From contig NZ_JAJAUY010000005.1 in the NCBI RefSeq assembly GCF_020532625.1, forward strand, positions 1-64,000: a DNA stretch of 64,000 nucleotides. Reading direction: 5' to 3'. The DNA is from Streptomyces antimicrobicus (GTDB taxonomy: Bacteria > Actinomycetota > Actinomycetes > Streptomycetales > Streptomycetaceae). The position numbers and the translations under genes are program-made. The notes beneath the pieces are model-generated. The model did not search any database, was not told the origin of the DNA, and worked only from the letters and a program-made list of their open reading frames with translations. Positions 19,685 to 29,240 of this stretch are shown one piece after another (within the stretch, counting starts at the first letter, position 1; every line of letters starts with the position of its first letter).

Positions 19685-20938
19685 ATGACACAGACACAGC
19701 CGTCGCAGGAGACACCGACTCCGCAGGACGACTCGCCTCCACGGCACGCGGACTCGCCCGGGTCCGCCGGGAAGGCCCCGGGCGGCCCGTCGTTCGGACG
19801 CCTGGTGGGGGTGGATCTGGCCCGTGCGCTGGCGGTGTTCGGCATGTACGTCGTCCACATCGGTCCGGCCCTGTCGGAGACGTCCGGTGTCGGCACCTGG
19901 GTCCGCTACCTGGCCGACGGTCACTCGTCGGTCCTGTTCGCCACCCTCGCCGGGTTCTCGTTGATGCTGATCGCCGGCCGCCGGGAGCCGAAGACCGGCC
20001 TGGCGGGCCGGCAGGCGAAGGCCCGGATCGCGATCCGCGCCGTGGTCCTGCTGGCCCTGGGGACGGTGCTGGCGATGGAGTACGGGGGCGTGATCATCCT
20101 CGGCTTCTACGGCGTCTACTTCCTCCTCGCCCTGCCCCTGCTGCGGCTGTCCGCCAGGACACTGGCGGTCGTCGCCGCAGGGCTCGCGCTCGTCACGCCG
20201 CAGTTGGCGTACGTCCTGAACTCGCTGCTCGGCGAGTCCGTCCAGCAGAGCATCAACGCCTACGACCCGCTCAAGAAGCTCAGCGAGGTGGGTGTGCTCG
20301 ACCTGCTGCTCACGGGCTTCTACCCGGCGATCACGTGGATGTCGTTCGTGGTCGCCGGCATGGCGCTGGCCCGCCTCGACCTGTCGGCCGTCTCCGTCCA
20401 GCGGCGCCTGGCCGCGCTCGGTGCCGCCCTCACCGTCGGCGCGTACGGGCTGTCCCTGCTGCTGGCGGGCAAGGATGCGCTGCGGAGCATGGCGGAGGAC
20501 GGGAAGTCCTCCGCCGGGTACGAGGAGGCGTCCTCCTTCGGCAGCGGGTCCTTCCCGACTCCGCGGTCGGCCTCGGAGCTGCTGTCCGCCGGGCCGCACA
20601 GCGGCACCACGTTCGACATCATCGGCAGTGTGGGCGTCGCCGTCCTCGTGGTCGTGGGCGCGACGGTCCTGATGGACCGCCTGCCGCGCCTTGGCCGCCT
20701 GGCGAAGCCGGTCGTCGCCGTGGGCACCATGTCCCTGACGGCCTACGTCGGCCACTTCCTCGTGCAGTCCGCGGTGGGCGTACCGGCCGGCGAAAGCAGC
20801 CAGGTGTCCTGGCTGCCCGTGCTCGCGCTCATCCTCGGAGCGATCGTGTTCGCCGCCGTCTGGTCCCGCTTCTTCCGCCGCGGCCCGCTGGAGGCGTTGC
20901 TCAACGCCGCCACCAGGCCGGCGAAGTACATCCGCTGA
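19685..20938 (+). CDS. DUF418 family membrane protein
   Basis: A 417-aa polytopic membrane protein. After a disordered polar start of about 35 residues comes GRLVGVDLARALAVFGMYVVH, a typical first helix of DUF418/DUF1624 proteins. About ten helices follow and the C-terminal half shows the DUF418 pattern (TAYVGHFLVQS, WSRFFRRGPLE). Family members are related to membrane acyltransferases (heparan-alpha-glucosaminide acetyltransferase-like), but function is generally unproven. The gene is divergent from the two-component system, which might control it. Confidence 0.85.
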   Translation: MTQTQPSQETPTPQDDSPPRHADSPGSAGKAPGGPSFGRLVGVDLARALAVFGMYVVHIGPALSETSGVGTWVRYLADGHSSVLFATLAGFSLMLIAGRREPKTGLAGRQAKARIAIRAVVLLALGTVLAMEYGGVIILGFYGVYFLLALPLLRLSARTLAVVAAGLALVTPQLAYVLNSLLGESVQQSINAYDPLKKLSEVGVLDLLLTGFYPAITWMSFVVAGMALARLDLSAVSVQRRLAALGAALTVGAYGLSLLLAGKDALRSMAEDGKSSAGYEEASSFGSGSFPTPRSASELLSAGPHSGTTFDIIGSVGVAVLVVVGATVLMDRLPRLGRLAKPVVAVGTMSLTAYVGHFLVQSAVGVPAGESSQVSWLPVLALILGAIVFAAVWSRFFRRGPLEALLNAATRPAKYIR

Positions 20939-20944
20939 TGCCGG

Positions 20945-20978
20945 GCCGGGGCGGGCGGCCTTGGTGACCCGCCCCGGC
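20945..20978 (+). terminator. Hairpin after the DUF418 gene
   Basis: An 11-bp perfect stem (20945-20955 with 20968-20978) begins 6 bases past the stop codon. Bases 20979-21212 beyond it contain no convincing gene. A short minus-strand frame at about 21055-21115 reads like a protein C-terminus but lacks an upstream body. Confidence 0.65.
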
Positions 20979-21212
20979 TCCAAGGACCCCCGCGGGACGC
21001 CACCCACTGCGCTGACGCAAGCGCCACCGGTTTCGGCGCGCGGCGCACGGGTCCCTCAGGCGGCGGTCTCGCGCCCGGTCAGTTCTCGGCGCATAACCAG
21101 GAGTTGGAGCGCCGCGTGTGGGGAGCTCGGCCCCGGGCGCGAGCTCGGGGTACGTCATGGTGCCCTCCCGGGTCGTGAACGTGGGTCGTGGGGCGGTCCG
21201 GCGGTCGGCCGG

Positions 21213-22514
21213 TCACGCCCGTTCCGGACCGGCATCGGCCCGTGCGTGCGCTGTGGTGGGCGGTGGGCCCGCGCAGTCAGTGGCGGGGGACGAAGAGCGA
21301 GGTGCCAGCAGCCGGGCCATGGCCATGGAACCGCCGCCGTGGAGCAGGACGCTGCCGAGCACGGCGAGCGTCATGGCATCCAGGGCGGTGTCGGCGTAGG
21401 AACCGAGGGGCAGAGCGTTGAACGCGAGCAGGCCGAACACGATCGAGGTGGTGCCCCGCGGTCCGAGCACGCCGACCATGAGCCGTTCGCGCCAGCTGAA
21501 CCGGGAGCCGAGGAATGCCAGGGCGATCGGCAGGATCCGCAGGACGGTGAGCGCGGCCGCGGACAGCAGGAGAACGGGCCGGTCGATGCCCTCACCCAGT
21601 GCGAGCACCACCGCGTTGCCGAAGAAGAACCACATGACCATGGTCATCATCGAGTTGGTGTCCTCGATGAGCTGGAAGTCCGAGGCGGCGGGAGCCTGAG
21701 CGCCGTGCCGACGGACCGGTGCCTGCCGTACGTACCGGAAGGCGATCCCGCAGACGAACGCGGCCACGAAACCGTTCCCGTCCACGGCCACGGTCGCGGT
21801 GTAGGTGAGGAGCGGTGCGATCAGGACCAGGGTCCGCCTCGACCGGTCGGTGGTCCAGTGGGCACGGTCGGCCAGGTTCATCAGCCACGCGATCAACGCG
21901 CCCAGCAGGGCGCCGACGACGAGCGCTTTCACCGCGAACGGCACCACTGTGGCCAACGCCTCCATGGGCGTACGCGCCTGGGACTTCGACCCGGCGAGGA
22001 TCACCGCGAAGAGGAAGAGGGGCGAGACGATCCCGTCGTTGTAGCCGCTCTCCACGTTGAGCACGCTGCGCACCTTCTCCGGGATGCGCCGATCGCGTAC
22101 GAGGACTTCAGCGGGGGCGAAGTCGGTCGGCACGATGATGCACGCGATCAACAGCAGCACCGCCAGCGGCAGCCCCGGCAGCAGCCAGGCCCCCGACACG
22201 ACCGTCAGGACCAGGCTCAGCGGCAGTGCCACGAGCAGTGCCCGGGCGGCCGAGCCGGGATCACGGCCGAACAGCCGCCCGCCCGGCAGCTCCGTGGCAT
22301 CGACGAACAGCAGGACGGCGAGGATCACCTCCACCACACGCAGAGCGATCTCCGAGTTGAGCGCGGCAGCGATCTGGCTGTGCGTGAACACGCCCGTGAC
22401 GACACCCGCGAACACCAGGACCAGGGGCGCCCGCACGTGCCAGCCCTCCAGCCGCCCGGCGACGAGCGACCACCCGGCCACCACCGCAGTGATCACGATC
22501 AGCACAAACGTCAT
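21213..22514 (-). CDS. Cation:proton antiporter, CPA1/NhaP-like
   Basis: A 433-aa membrane protein with about 12 helices matching the Na+/H+ exchanger family. The Asn-Asp pair in GYNDGIVSP marks the electroneutral CPA1 type, and TDFAPAEVLV and GPRGTTSIVF are further family motifs. It would exchange Na+ or K+ for protons at the cytoplasmic membrane. I place the start at ATG 22514, just before the first helix; an upstream in-frame GTG at 22568 would run through the hairpin at 22558-22588 and is less likely. The tail after about residue 405 is hydrophilic. Confidence 0.88.
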   Translation of the reverse strand: MTFVLIVITAVVAGWSLVAGRLEGWHVRAPLVLVFAGVVTGVFTHSQIAAALNSEIALRVVEVILAVLLFVDATELPGGRLFGRDPGSAARALLVALPLSLVLTVVSGAWLLPGLPLAVLLLIACIIVPTDFAPAEVLVRDRRIPEKVRSVLNVESGYNDGIVSPLFLFAVILAGSKSQARTPMEALATVVPFAVKALVVGALLGALIAWLMNLADRAHWTTDRSRRTLVLIAPLLTYTATVAVDGNGFVAAFVCGIAFRYVRQAPVRRHGAQAPAASDFQLIEDTNSMMTMVMWFFFGNAVVLALGEGIDRPVLLLSAAALTVLRILPIALAFLGSRFSWRERLMVGVLGPRGTTSIVFGLLAFNALPLGSYADTALDAMTLAVLGSVLLHGGGSMAMARLLAPRSSSPATDCAGPPPTTAHARADAGPERA

Positions 22515-22557
22515 CTGGAAACCCGCTTCAGGAACCTCAGAACTGGGAACGGCCGAA

Positions 22558-22588
22558 CCCCTTTCCACCTGAGGCCGGTGGAAAGGGG
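22558..22588 (-). terminator. 12-bp perfect inverted repeat downstream of the ABC exporter
   Basis: CCCCTTTCCACC (22558-22569) pairs perfectly with GGTGGAAAGGGG (22577-22588) around a 7-base loop. It lies about 170 bases past the stop of the ABC exporter and 44 bases upstream of the antiporter ATG, both on the minus strand. A terminator for the exporter is the simplest reading; an attenuator in the antiporter leader is the alternative. No gene is seen from 22589 to 22760. Confidence 0.55.
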
Positions 22589-22760
22589 CGGGGGTGCGCG
22601 ATCACCGGGAACGTCGCTCGCGGCTACGCCGGCGCTGCCCTCAGCCTCATGCGTCGCGTGGTGCACCGGTATCCGGCGGATGTCCGGCGCCACCCCGTCA
22701 CCCGGCCGGGCTGCCCCCGCCGGACGGCGGGGGCGGCCAGTGGGGCTCACCCGGCGGAGC

Positions 22761-24563
22761 TCACCCGGCGGGGCGCCCCGCCGGAAGCAGGAGCTGGGTC
22801 GCGGCGAGCTGTGCGTACAGCTCGTCCCGCTCGACCAGCTGCTCGTGGGTGCCGATCGCGCGGACCCTGCCGGCGTCCATGACGACGATGCGGTCCGCGT
22901 CCGTGACCGTGGACAGGCGGTGCGCCACCACCAGGACGGTGGTCTCCCGTGCCGCCTCGGCGAGGGCGTCCCTCAGTGCCAGCTCGTTGACGGCGTCGAG
23001 CTGCGAGGTCGCCTCGTCCAGGAGCAGCAGCCGAGGTGTGCGCAGCAGGGCGCGGGCGATCGCGACGCGCTGGCGTTCGCCGCCGGACAGCTTCGAGCCG
23101 CGGTGTCCGACCAGGGTGTCCAGGCCGTGCGGGAGACGCTCGACGAGGGTGTCGAGGCGGGTCCGGGCGAGGACGGCGCGGATGTCGTCGTCCGTCGCGC
23201 CGGGCGCGGTGAGGACCAGGTTCTCCCGCAGCGTGCCGGCCAGGACCGGAGCGTCCTGTTCGACGTAGCCGATGACGGACCGCAGCTCGGACAGCGGCCA
23301 CTGCCGTATGTCCCGTCCGTCGAGCAGGATGCGCCCGCCGGTCGTCTCGTAGAACCGCTCGATGAGCGAGAAGACCGTCGACTTGCCCGCACCCGAGGGC
23401 CCGACGAAGGCCGTCGTCCCGGCACCCGGTACGTCGAAGTCGACCTGCTGGTGGATGTACGGCAGCCCGGGCGCGTAGCGGAACGACACGTCCTCGAAGC
23501 GGACCTGGGCCGGGCCCCGCACGGCTCCCGCAGTCCGGGGCCGCACCGGCTGCCGCGTGGCCGGCGGCTCCGCCGCCAGGCGGTCCACCTCCTCGATCCG
23601 GGAGACGGCCGCCGCGCCCTCCTGGTATGCGGTGGCGGCGTCGACCAGCTTGTACACCGGCTCCATCAGGTAGAAGAGGTACAGCAGGAAGGCGATGAGC
23701 GTGGAGACGGGGATGTCCCCGGACGCCACCCGTGCCCCGCCGGCCGCGAGCACCGCGAGGAACGCCAGCTGGACGGCGAGGTTGTCCGCCGTTCCCAGCA
23801 GGGCCTCCCACTTCGCGCCGCGCACGCCGTGGTGCCACGCCCGCTCGGCCGACGCCGTGACGCGGGCGGTCTCCCGTTCCTCCGCGCCGGCCGCCTTCAC
23901 CGTGCGGAACGCGCCGAAGACACGCTCCAGGCCGGTGGACATCTCCCCGACAGCCTCCTGCGCGCGCTCGGCGGCCTGTCCGATCTTCGGCATGGCCAGG
24001 GCGGCACCCGCGGCGACGACCGCGACCACGAGGAGTGCGACGCCGAGCAGGACGACGTCCAGGAAGGCCATCACCACGACCGCCGCGATCAGCGTCAGCG
24101 TCCCGGTCGCGGCGTTGACCACCGCGCGGGTGCTGACGGCCCGCAGCAGCGTGGTGTCGGAGGTCACCCGTGACATCAGATCACCCGGCTGCATCCGGTC
24201 CACCGCCGCGAGCCGCAGCCTCAGCAGCCGGCCGACGAGGCTGCGGCGAGCGGCCAGGACCACCGACTCCGCCGTCCGCTCCAGCACGTAGGCGCCGAAC
24301 GCCTCTGCCACCGTGCTCAGCAGCACCAGCACGGTCAGGGCAAGCAGGACGGTGGCGATCGTGCCGCCGGACGAGAGCCGGTCGACCAGCGCCTTCGTGG
24401 CCAGGGGCTGGAGCAGCCCGCCAGCGGCCCCCGCCAGCGCCGACAGCAGACCGAGGACGACGGCCCCCCGGTGCGGGCGGACGTACCCGTACAGCGCCTT
24501 GAGCGTGTCACGCACGCGCAGCGACTCGGCACCCGTCGTCTCCGGGGCGGATGCGGTGTTCAC
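22761..24563 (-). CDS. ABC transporter, fused permease and ATP-binding protein
   Basis: A 600-aa exporter half-transporter. The start is GTG 24563 behind a GGAGGAAAGGG ribosome-binding site, in preference to an ATG 18 codons upstream. Six membrane helices occupy about 35-310 and the ATPase domain about 355-590. Walker A is GPSGAGKST, the signature LSGGERQR, Walker [13 protein letters not shown] and the H-loop VVAHRLSTV. It probably works as a homodimer exporting lipids, peptides or drugs. No partner gene is adjacent. It is divergent from a methyltransferase. Confidence 0.93.
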   Translation of the reverse strand: MNTASAPETTGAESLRVRDTLKALYGYVRPHRGAVVLGLLSALAGAAGGLLQPLATKALVDRLSSGGTIATVLLALTVLVLLSTVAEAFGAYVLERTAESVVLAARRSLVGRLLRLRLAAVDRMQPGDLMSRVTSDTTLLRAVSTRAVVNAATGTLTLIAAVVVMAFLDVVLLGVALLVVAVVAAGAALAMPKIGQAAERAQEAVGEMSTGLERVFGAFRTVKAAGAEERETARVTASAERAWHHGVRGAKWEALLGTADNLAVQLAFLAVLAAGGARVASGDIPVSTLIAFLLYLFYLMEPVYKLVDAATAYQEGAAAVSRIEEVDRLAAEPPATRQPVRPRTAGAVRGPAQVRFEDVSFRYAPGLPYIHQQVDFDVPGAGTTAFVGPSGAGKSTVFSLIERFYETTGGRILLDGRDIRQWPLSELRSVIGYVEQDAPVLAGTLRENLVLTAPGATDDDIRAVLARTRLDTLVERLPHGLDTLVGHRGSKLSGGERQRVAIARALLRTPRLLLLDEATSQLDAVNELALRDALAEAARETTVLVVAHRLSTVTDADRIVVMDAGRVRAIGTHEQLVERDELYAQLAATQLLLPAGRPAG

Positions 24564-24682
24564 AAGATCCCTTTCCTCCGTGGTCGGCCGCGCGCGCGTC
24601 TCGGCGGCGGCGGGCACCGGCCCGCACGGGCCGTGGCGCTCGGCTCACCGGGCCCGCTCGACGGCCGTCGAGGCGACGGTGC

Positions 24683-24778
24683 GCATCCCGGCATCGCGGC
24701 ATCGCGGCATCGCGGCATCGCGGCATCCCAACGTCCCGGCATCCCGACATCCCGGCATCGCGGCATCCCGACATCCCG
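24683..24778. repeat. Twelve tandem copies of an 8-bp repeat
   Basis: Twelve uninterrupted 8-bp units of the form RCATCSCG run from 24683 to 24778. GCATCGCG, GCATCCCG and ACATCCCG are the main variants, with copies 6 and 7 more divergent (GCATCCCA, ACGTCCCG). The array lies in the 466-bp divergent region between the ABC exporter and the methyltransferase, where I see no gene. Since 8 is not a multiple of 3, copy changes would shift any frame, which argues for a non-coding array. Confidence 0.85.
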
Positions 24779-25029
24779 GAGGAGCGGAGGAGCGTGCTCC
24801 GGGGCGCCCGCTGTGTCATGCCACCAGCGTGGGGAGCCAGGCCGTCCGTCGACCATCCGGCGATCGTCGGGTGCACCCCCGCCGAGTGGCTGGAACCCCT
24901 GCCCGCACTGTGCCCGCCGGCCTGAGAGGTCCGCCGTAGTGGAGCGCGGCCCGGTCCGGCCCGCACGCGGGCACCTGCGGAGCACGGCGGCGCGGCGGGG
25001 AAGAGGGTCCCTGACGCGACGCTACCGTG

Positions 25030-25836
25030 ATGAGGGTGGCAGGAATCAGTGCTGACCGACGGTGGTCCGAGTCCATGCCGGCGGCCTACGAGCAGTACCT
25101 CGTGCCGGTGGTCTTCCGGCCCTTCGCCGAGGACCTGGCTGCCAGGGCGGCGGCGCTGCGCCCTCGGCGCATCCTCGAACTGGCCGCGGGGACGGGAGTC
25201 TTGACGTCTGCCCTGCTCACGGCGGCGCCGTCGGCCACGGTGACGGCCACCGACCTGAACGAGGCCATGGTCGCCTTCGGATCGGCCCGGTCCCCGGGCG
25301 CGCTCTGGCGGCAGGCCGACGCGCAGCGGCTGCCGTTCCCGGACGACGGCTTCGACCTGGTGGTCTGCCAGTTCGGCGTGATGTTCTTTCCCGACCGCGT
25401 CGGGGCCTTCACGGAGGTCCGCCGGGTGCTCGCTCCGGGCGGCCGGTTCCTGTTCAACACCTGGGGCCCGCTGGCGGCGCACGCCTTCGAAGTCGCGCTG
25501 CAGGCCGGGCTGGAGCGGGCCTTTCCGGTCGACCCGCCGCAGTTCTTCCGGATGGTTCCGCACGGCTACGCCGACCCCGCTGTCGTGGCCGCTGATCTGG
25601 CGGCCGCCGGGTTCACCGTGGAGGACGAGCAGGAGCTGACGCTCCAGGGCCGTGCCGCGTCGACCGCCGACCTTGCCGTCGGGTACCTCACCGGAACACC
25701 GGTGCGCGCGGCCGTCGAGGAGCGCGGCGACGGACCGGCCGTCCGCGCCGCCGTCACCGAGGAGATGCAGGCCCGGCTGGGCCCGGGGCCGGTCACCGCT
25801 CCGATGACGGCGTACGTCTTCCGCGCCGCGGCCTGA
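25030..25836 (+). CDS. Class I SAM-dependent methyltransferase
   Basis: A 268-aa UbiE-like methyltransferase with motif I ILELAAGTGVLT, the acidic end of strand 2 (TATDLN), and motif post-I/II (DGFDLVVCQFGVMFF). Several starts are possible (GTG 25027, ATG 25030, GTG 25036). A TACCGT hexamer at 25023-25028 would fit a -10 that makes GTG 25036 nearly leaderless. Substrate unknown. The gene stands alone between the exporter and a ROK regulator. Confidence 0.85.
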   Translation: MRVAGISADRRWSESMPAAYEQYLVPVVFRPFAEDLAARAAALRPRRILELAAGTGVLTSALLTAAPSATVTATDLNEAMVAFGSARSPGALWRQADAQRLPFPDDGFDLVVCQFGVMFFPDRVGAFTEVRRVLAPGGRFLFNTWGPLAAHAFEVALQAGLERAFPVDPPQFFRMVPHGYADPAVVAADLAAAGFTVEDEQELTLQGRAASTADLAVGYLTGTPVRAAVEERGDGPAVRAAVTEEMQARLGPGPVTAPMTAYVFRAAA

Positions 25837-25906
25837 ATCGCAGCCCGCGCCCTGGGGCAGGGGCGGCGCCGGCCCGGGGAGGGGCGTGGTGGTCCTCGGA
25901 GGTCCC

Positions 25907-27049
25907 TCACCTCCCGCCGAGCAGCGCCTCCCGGGCCGCGTCGCGGGCGGACAGGCGGGCGCCCTCCAGGACCGCGTCGCCGCCGAGGGTGGTGGCCCTG
26001 ACCTCCGTGGGAACCGGGGTGAGGGCCGACAGGCGGGTGGCGACGCGGGCGGCCAGGGCGGGGCCGCCCGCGAGGCCGAGTTCGCCGCCCAGGACCACAC
26101 AGCCCGGGTCGAGCACCGCCGCCACGGCTGCCGCGCCCAGGGTGAGCCGTTCGGCCAAGGCCTCCAGGAAGGCTTCGCCGGCAGCGCCGGCCACCGCCTC
26201 CTCCACCGGCCCCGCGAACCCGTGCTCCGCCGCCAGTGACGCCACCGCCTCGCGCCCGGCGAGGGCGTGGAAGCCGCCGCCGCAGTCGGTGGCGGAGGGC
26301 AGACCGGCGGTGCCGGGTACGGGCAGGAAGCCGATCTCGCCCGCGCCACCGGACGCGCCCCGGCGCAGTCGGCCGTCCAGGACCACGGTGGCGCTGACGC
26401 CCGCACCCAGCCAGAGCAGCACGAAGGAGTCGAGGTCGCGGGCGACGCCGCAGCGCTGCTCGGCGACGGCGGCGAGGTTGGTCTCGTTCTCGACCAGGAT
26501 CCGGGCGGGCAACTCCCGCTGGAGCGCGGCCACCAGTTCCCGGTGCCAGGCCGGCAGGCCGCTGGTGTCGCGCAGTTCGCCGGTCGCCGGGGACACCAGG
26601 CCGGGCGCGCCGACCGCCACGGTGTGCAGCTCGGCCGCACCCACCTCGCGGGCCGCCCGGCGCAGTTCGACCACGGCCGCCTCGGGCGCGTCCACCGGAA
26701 GCGGGGTCCGGGTGAGGGGCTGGCCGACCAGGTCGGTGACGACCGCGGTCGCGCTGTCGGTGCGTACGTCGAGGGCGGCGAGGAAGGCGCGGCGGGCGAC
26801 GATGCCGTACAGGCGGGCGTTGGGTCCGCGCCGCTGTACGCCGGTCTCGCCCACCACCTTGATCATCCCGGCCGCCGCGAGCCGGTCGACCAGGTCCGCG
26901 ACCGACGGACGCGAGAGGCCGGTGAGCGCCTTGAGCTGGGCGGCTGTCAGCGGGCCCTGGTCCTGCAGGAGCCGCAGCGCCAGCCGGTCGTTGATCGCCC
27001 GGGCGGTGCTCGGCGAGGCCGGGGAAAAGGCGGGAACCGTTGGGGTCAC
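25907..27049 (-). CDS. ROK-family transcriptional regulator
   Basis: A 380-aa protein starting with GTG at 27049. The N-terminal winged helix (about 15-75) has the motif TAAQLKALTGLSRPSVADLVDRL. The ROK domain (about 90-370) resembles sugar kinases, with the ENETN motif, but where ROK kinases carry a C-x-C-G-x-x-G-C zinc cluster this protein has only DCGGGF, so kinase activity is doubtful. ROK regulators usually repress sugar uptake or catabolism genes and respond to sugars. The convergent gene is a methyltransferase and no sugar operon is adjacent, so its targets are probably elsewhere. Confidence 0.9.
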   Translation of the reverse strand: MTPTVPAFSPASPSTARAINDRLALRLLQDQGPLTAAQLKALTGLSRPSVADLVDRLAAAGMIKVVGETGVQRRGPNARLYGIVARRAFLAALDVRTDSATAVVTDLVGQPLTRTPLPVDAPEAAVVELRRAAREVGAAELHTVAVGAPGLVSPATGELRDTSGLPAWHRELVAALQRELPARILVENETNLAAVAEQRCGVARDLDSFVLLWLGAGVSATVVLDGRLRRGASGGAGEIGFLPVPGTAGLPSATDCGGGFHALAGREAVASLAAEHGFAGPVEEAVAGAAGEAFLEALAERLTLGAAAVAAVLDPGCVVLGGELGLAGGPALAARVATRLSALTPVPTEVRATTLGGDAVLEGARLSARDAAREALLGGR

Positions 27050-27121
27050 GGGGTCATCCTAGGCGGCCGGACGGACGGACGATCGAACATCCTCTGCCTA
27101 TCAGGAAAGCTGCCCGGGTCG

Positions 27122-27169
27122 CCCCGGGAGAAGGGGCGCTCGACGAGCACCCGGCCCCTTCTCCCGGGG
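27122..27169 (-). terminator. 16-bp perfect hairpin after the methyltransferase
   Basis: CCCCGGGAGAAGGGGC (27122-27137) pairs perfectly with 27154-27169, and the loop contains a second mini-hairpin (GCTCG/CGAGC). It begins 1 base past the stop codon of the minus-strand methyltransferase at 27171, a strong intrinsic terminator that isolates it from the ROK regulator gene downstream. Confidence 0.85.
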
Positions 27170-27170
27170 G

Positions 27171-27926
27171 TCAGCTGATCGGCTTCTCCCAGACGGAGAC
27201 GTGCTGGGCGCTGTCCTCGGTGAAGGGCAGGCGCGTCCAGCCGTCCCAGCGGTCGCGCAGCCGCAGGCCGGCGAGCTGGGCCATCAGGTCCAGCTCCGAG
27301 GGCCAGACGTAGCGGAAGGGGATCGTCCTGGCTTCGCCGTGGCCGTCTTCCGCGATCTCGATGTAGTGGCAGGTCGCGTCCTGGGTGACGGTGTCGTAGA
27401 CGGTGTAGGCCCACTCGCGCGGACCGGTGCGGAACGGGACGATGTTCTGCCCGGCCGGGATCTTGCGGAGCTCCGGGACCAGCACCTCGACGACGAAACA
27501 GCCCCCGGGCGCCAGGTGCTCGGCGGCGTTGCGGAAGCAGGCGACCTGGGCCTCCTGGCTCGCCAGGTTCATGATGGTGTTGAAGACGAGGTAGACCAGG
27601 GAGAAGGGCCCCTCGGCCGTCGTGTCCACCCTGGTCGCGGCGAAATCGCCGATCGACACGCCGATCTGCTCACCGCCCGGCTTGGCGCGCATGCGGTCCA
27701 CCATCGCCCGGGACATGTCGATGCCGTGAACCGGGACGCCCCGCCGGGCCAGCGGCAGCGCGATGCGCCCCGTCCCGATCCCCAGCTCCAGGGCCCTGCC
27801 GTCCCCCGCGAGTTCCGCGAGGAGATCCGCGGTCTGCTCGATGACCTCCTTCTGGAACTGGGGTCCCTGGGCATCGTCGTACCGCTCTGCCACCCGCTTC
27901 GAGAAGTGGCCGTCCGCATCGGTCAT
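27171..27926 (-). CDS. Class I SAM-dependent methyltransferase
   Basis: A 251-aa methyltransferase with a Rossmann core: motif I ALELGIGTGRIALPL, the acidic residue in VHGIDMS, and post-I motif FSLVYLVFNTIMNL. The C-terminal half contains a Methyltransf-25-like cap. The ATG at 27926 matches the natural start (MTDADGHFSKRVAERYD), although its ribosome-binding site is weak. It is divergent from the GNAT-like gene that I take as the left edge of the biosynthetic cluster, so whether it belongs to the cluster is open. Confidence 0.85.
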   Translation of the reverse strand: MTDADGHFSKRVAERYDDAQGPQFQKEVIEQTADLLAELAGDGRALELGIGTGRIALPLARRGVPVHGIDMSRAMVDRMRAKPGGEQIGVSIGDFAATRVDTTAEGPFSLVYLVFNTIMNLASQEAQVACFRNAAEHLAPGGCFVVEVLVPELRKIPAGQNIVPFRTGPREWAYTVYDTVTQDATCHYIEIAEDGHGEARTIPFRYVWPSELDLMAQLAGLRLRDRWDGWTRLPFTEDSAQHVSVWEKPIS

Positions 27927-28090
27927 CAGGCGACCGTATCGCCTCCGCGGCGGAGGAACCAGACCCTCATGGCTGCCCGTTCGGTTGGTGTCGAGGGCGT
28001 TGGCCAGGGCCAGGGCGATGGCTGGTTTTCGACGATTGGCCGAACTCGGATGGGGATTGTCTCCGCATTCGAGAACCTTCCCCTTGATTG

Positions 28091-28119
28091 CTGACACCTC
28101 CTGTGTCAGCACCTAACAT
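28091..28119 (+). promoter_or_regulatory. Promoter with overlapping inverted repeat at the left cluster edge
   Basis: CTGACA (28091-28096), a 17-base spacer and TAACAT (28114-28119) form a good housekeeping-type promoter for the gene starting at 28176. A perfect 7-bp inverted repeat CTGACAC-N5-GTGTCAG (28091-28109) covers the -35 and spacer, a classic repressor-site position. The remaining bases 27927-28175 contain no gene. Confidence 0.5.
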
Positions 28120-28175
28120 CCTTCACACCCCTGGCAGTTGGGGAGTATCAGCCGTCATCCGAGCAAGGGAGAGGC

Positions 28176-29240
28176 GTGACCGACCACAGCGACCCCCTCA
28201 CCGTCGAGACCCGCGAGACCTTCCCCGCGGAGCTGCTCGACGTCACCTGTCGCCCCCGTTCCGTCAGCCTCTCGCCGCGCCGCCTCGCCTCCATGGACGG
28301 GGACGGCCGGTGGCGGACCCGCTGGGCCGTGGCCCTGACCGGCGGGCGGGTCATCGGCGCCCTCGGTGCCCACCGTCCGTCCTCCGCCCGCTTCTCCGGA
28401 GGGTTCTACGACCTGAACGAACTCGGCGAGCAGCTGGAGCGGCCCGTCCCGGAGGACTCGCGGCGCTGGGCCGTCGTCGGCGGCTGCCGCGACCTGGCCG
28501 CCGGTGCGGTGACCGACGCCCGCCTGGACGACAAGGAGACCGCGCGCGTGCAGGCGGCCCTCGCCGCCCAGGTCTTCGGCGAGGCCGACGAGGCGGGGGA
28601 CCTGCCGGTCGCCCTGCACGTCCGCCGCGAGGAGGCCGAGGCGTTCGCCGCCGGTATCGGGCCGCGCGCCCTCGTCCGTACCCTCGGCGAGACCGCCGAC
28701 CTGTACCTCACCGGCGACGACCCGGAGCAGCACATCGCCGCGCTGAGCCCCTCGCAGCGGGAGCGCTGCCGCAAGGACCGGCGCCGCTTCGAGGCCCTCG
28801 GCTACCCGGCGGCCCGGGTGCCTGCCGCCTCCGTGCTGGAAGAGGCCGCCCCGCTGGTCTTCGCCGTCAAGGCGAAGTACGGCGTCGTCGACCACCCCCG
28901 CCTCAGCCTCTTCCGGCTCCGGGAATGGGTCCGCGCCTTCGGCGAGGGCGCCTGCCACGCCAGTGTCGTCCGCGACGACACGGGCCGCCTCGTCGCGGTC
29001 TCCTTCTTCGCCGTCCAGGGCGAGGTCCTGGGGGGGTACGAGATCGGGCTCGCCGACGACGTGCCCGGCCGCGAGTTCGCCTACCTCCAGGCGATGATCC
29101 ACGGCCCCGTCCGGTACGCCTTCGAGCTCGGCTGCCGCAGCATCGACCTCGGGCTCGCCTCCGCCACGGTCAAGCGGCGGCGAGGCGCGGTCATCAGCGA
29201 GACCTGCCTCGTGACGATCGCGGAGGCGGCCGGCCGGTAG
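28176..29240 (+). CDS. GNAT/FemAB-like acyl- or aminoacyltransferase
   Basis: A 354-aa protein starting with GTG 28176 behind GGGAGAGG. The C-terminal half (about 190-340) has the pattern of the BioF2-like/FemAB-type GNAT domain: SPSQRERCRKDRRRFEALG, KAKYG, then FAVQGEVLGGYEIGL and LGLASATVKRRRG. The N-terminal half is less conserved and may be a degenerate second GNAT fold. Relatives transfer acyl or aminoacyl groups to amines, sometimes from aminoacyl-tRNA. In this cluster it could acylate the peptide product or its amino sugar. Family clear, substrate unknown. Confidence 0.7.
   Translation: MTDHSDPLTVETRETFPAELLDVTCRPRSVSLSPRRLASMDGDGRWRTRWAVALTGGRVIGALGAHRPSSARFSGGFYDLNELGEQLERPVPEDSRRWAVVGGCRDLAAGAVTDARLDDKETARVQAALAAQVFGEADEAGDLPVALHVRREEAEAFAAGIGPRALVRTLGETADLYLTGDDPEQHIAALSPSQRERCRKDRRRFEALGYPAARVPAASVLEEAAPLVFAVKAKYGVVDHPRLSLFRLREWVRAFGEGACHASVVRDDTGRLVAVSFFAVQGEVLGGYEIGLADDVPGREFAYLQAMIHGPVRYAFELGCRSIDLGLASATVKRRRGAVISETCLVTIAEAAGR

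Noticed and set aside
20979..21212. Short minus-strand frame ending near 21055 that reads like a protein C-terminus
   Set aside because: It cannot be extended upstream without stops in frame and shows no recognisable family, so I left the stretch as non-coding.
22558..22588. The 12-bp inverted repeat as an operator of the antiporter gene
   Set aside because: Its position also fits a terminator for the exporter transcribed on the same strand, which is the simpler reading; I keep the operator or attenuator idea only as an alternative.
24683..24778. CRISPR-like array
   Set aside because: The units are 8 bp with no spacers and there are no cas genes in the window.
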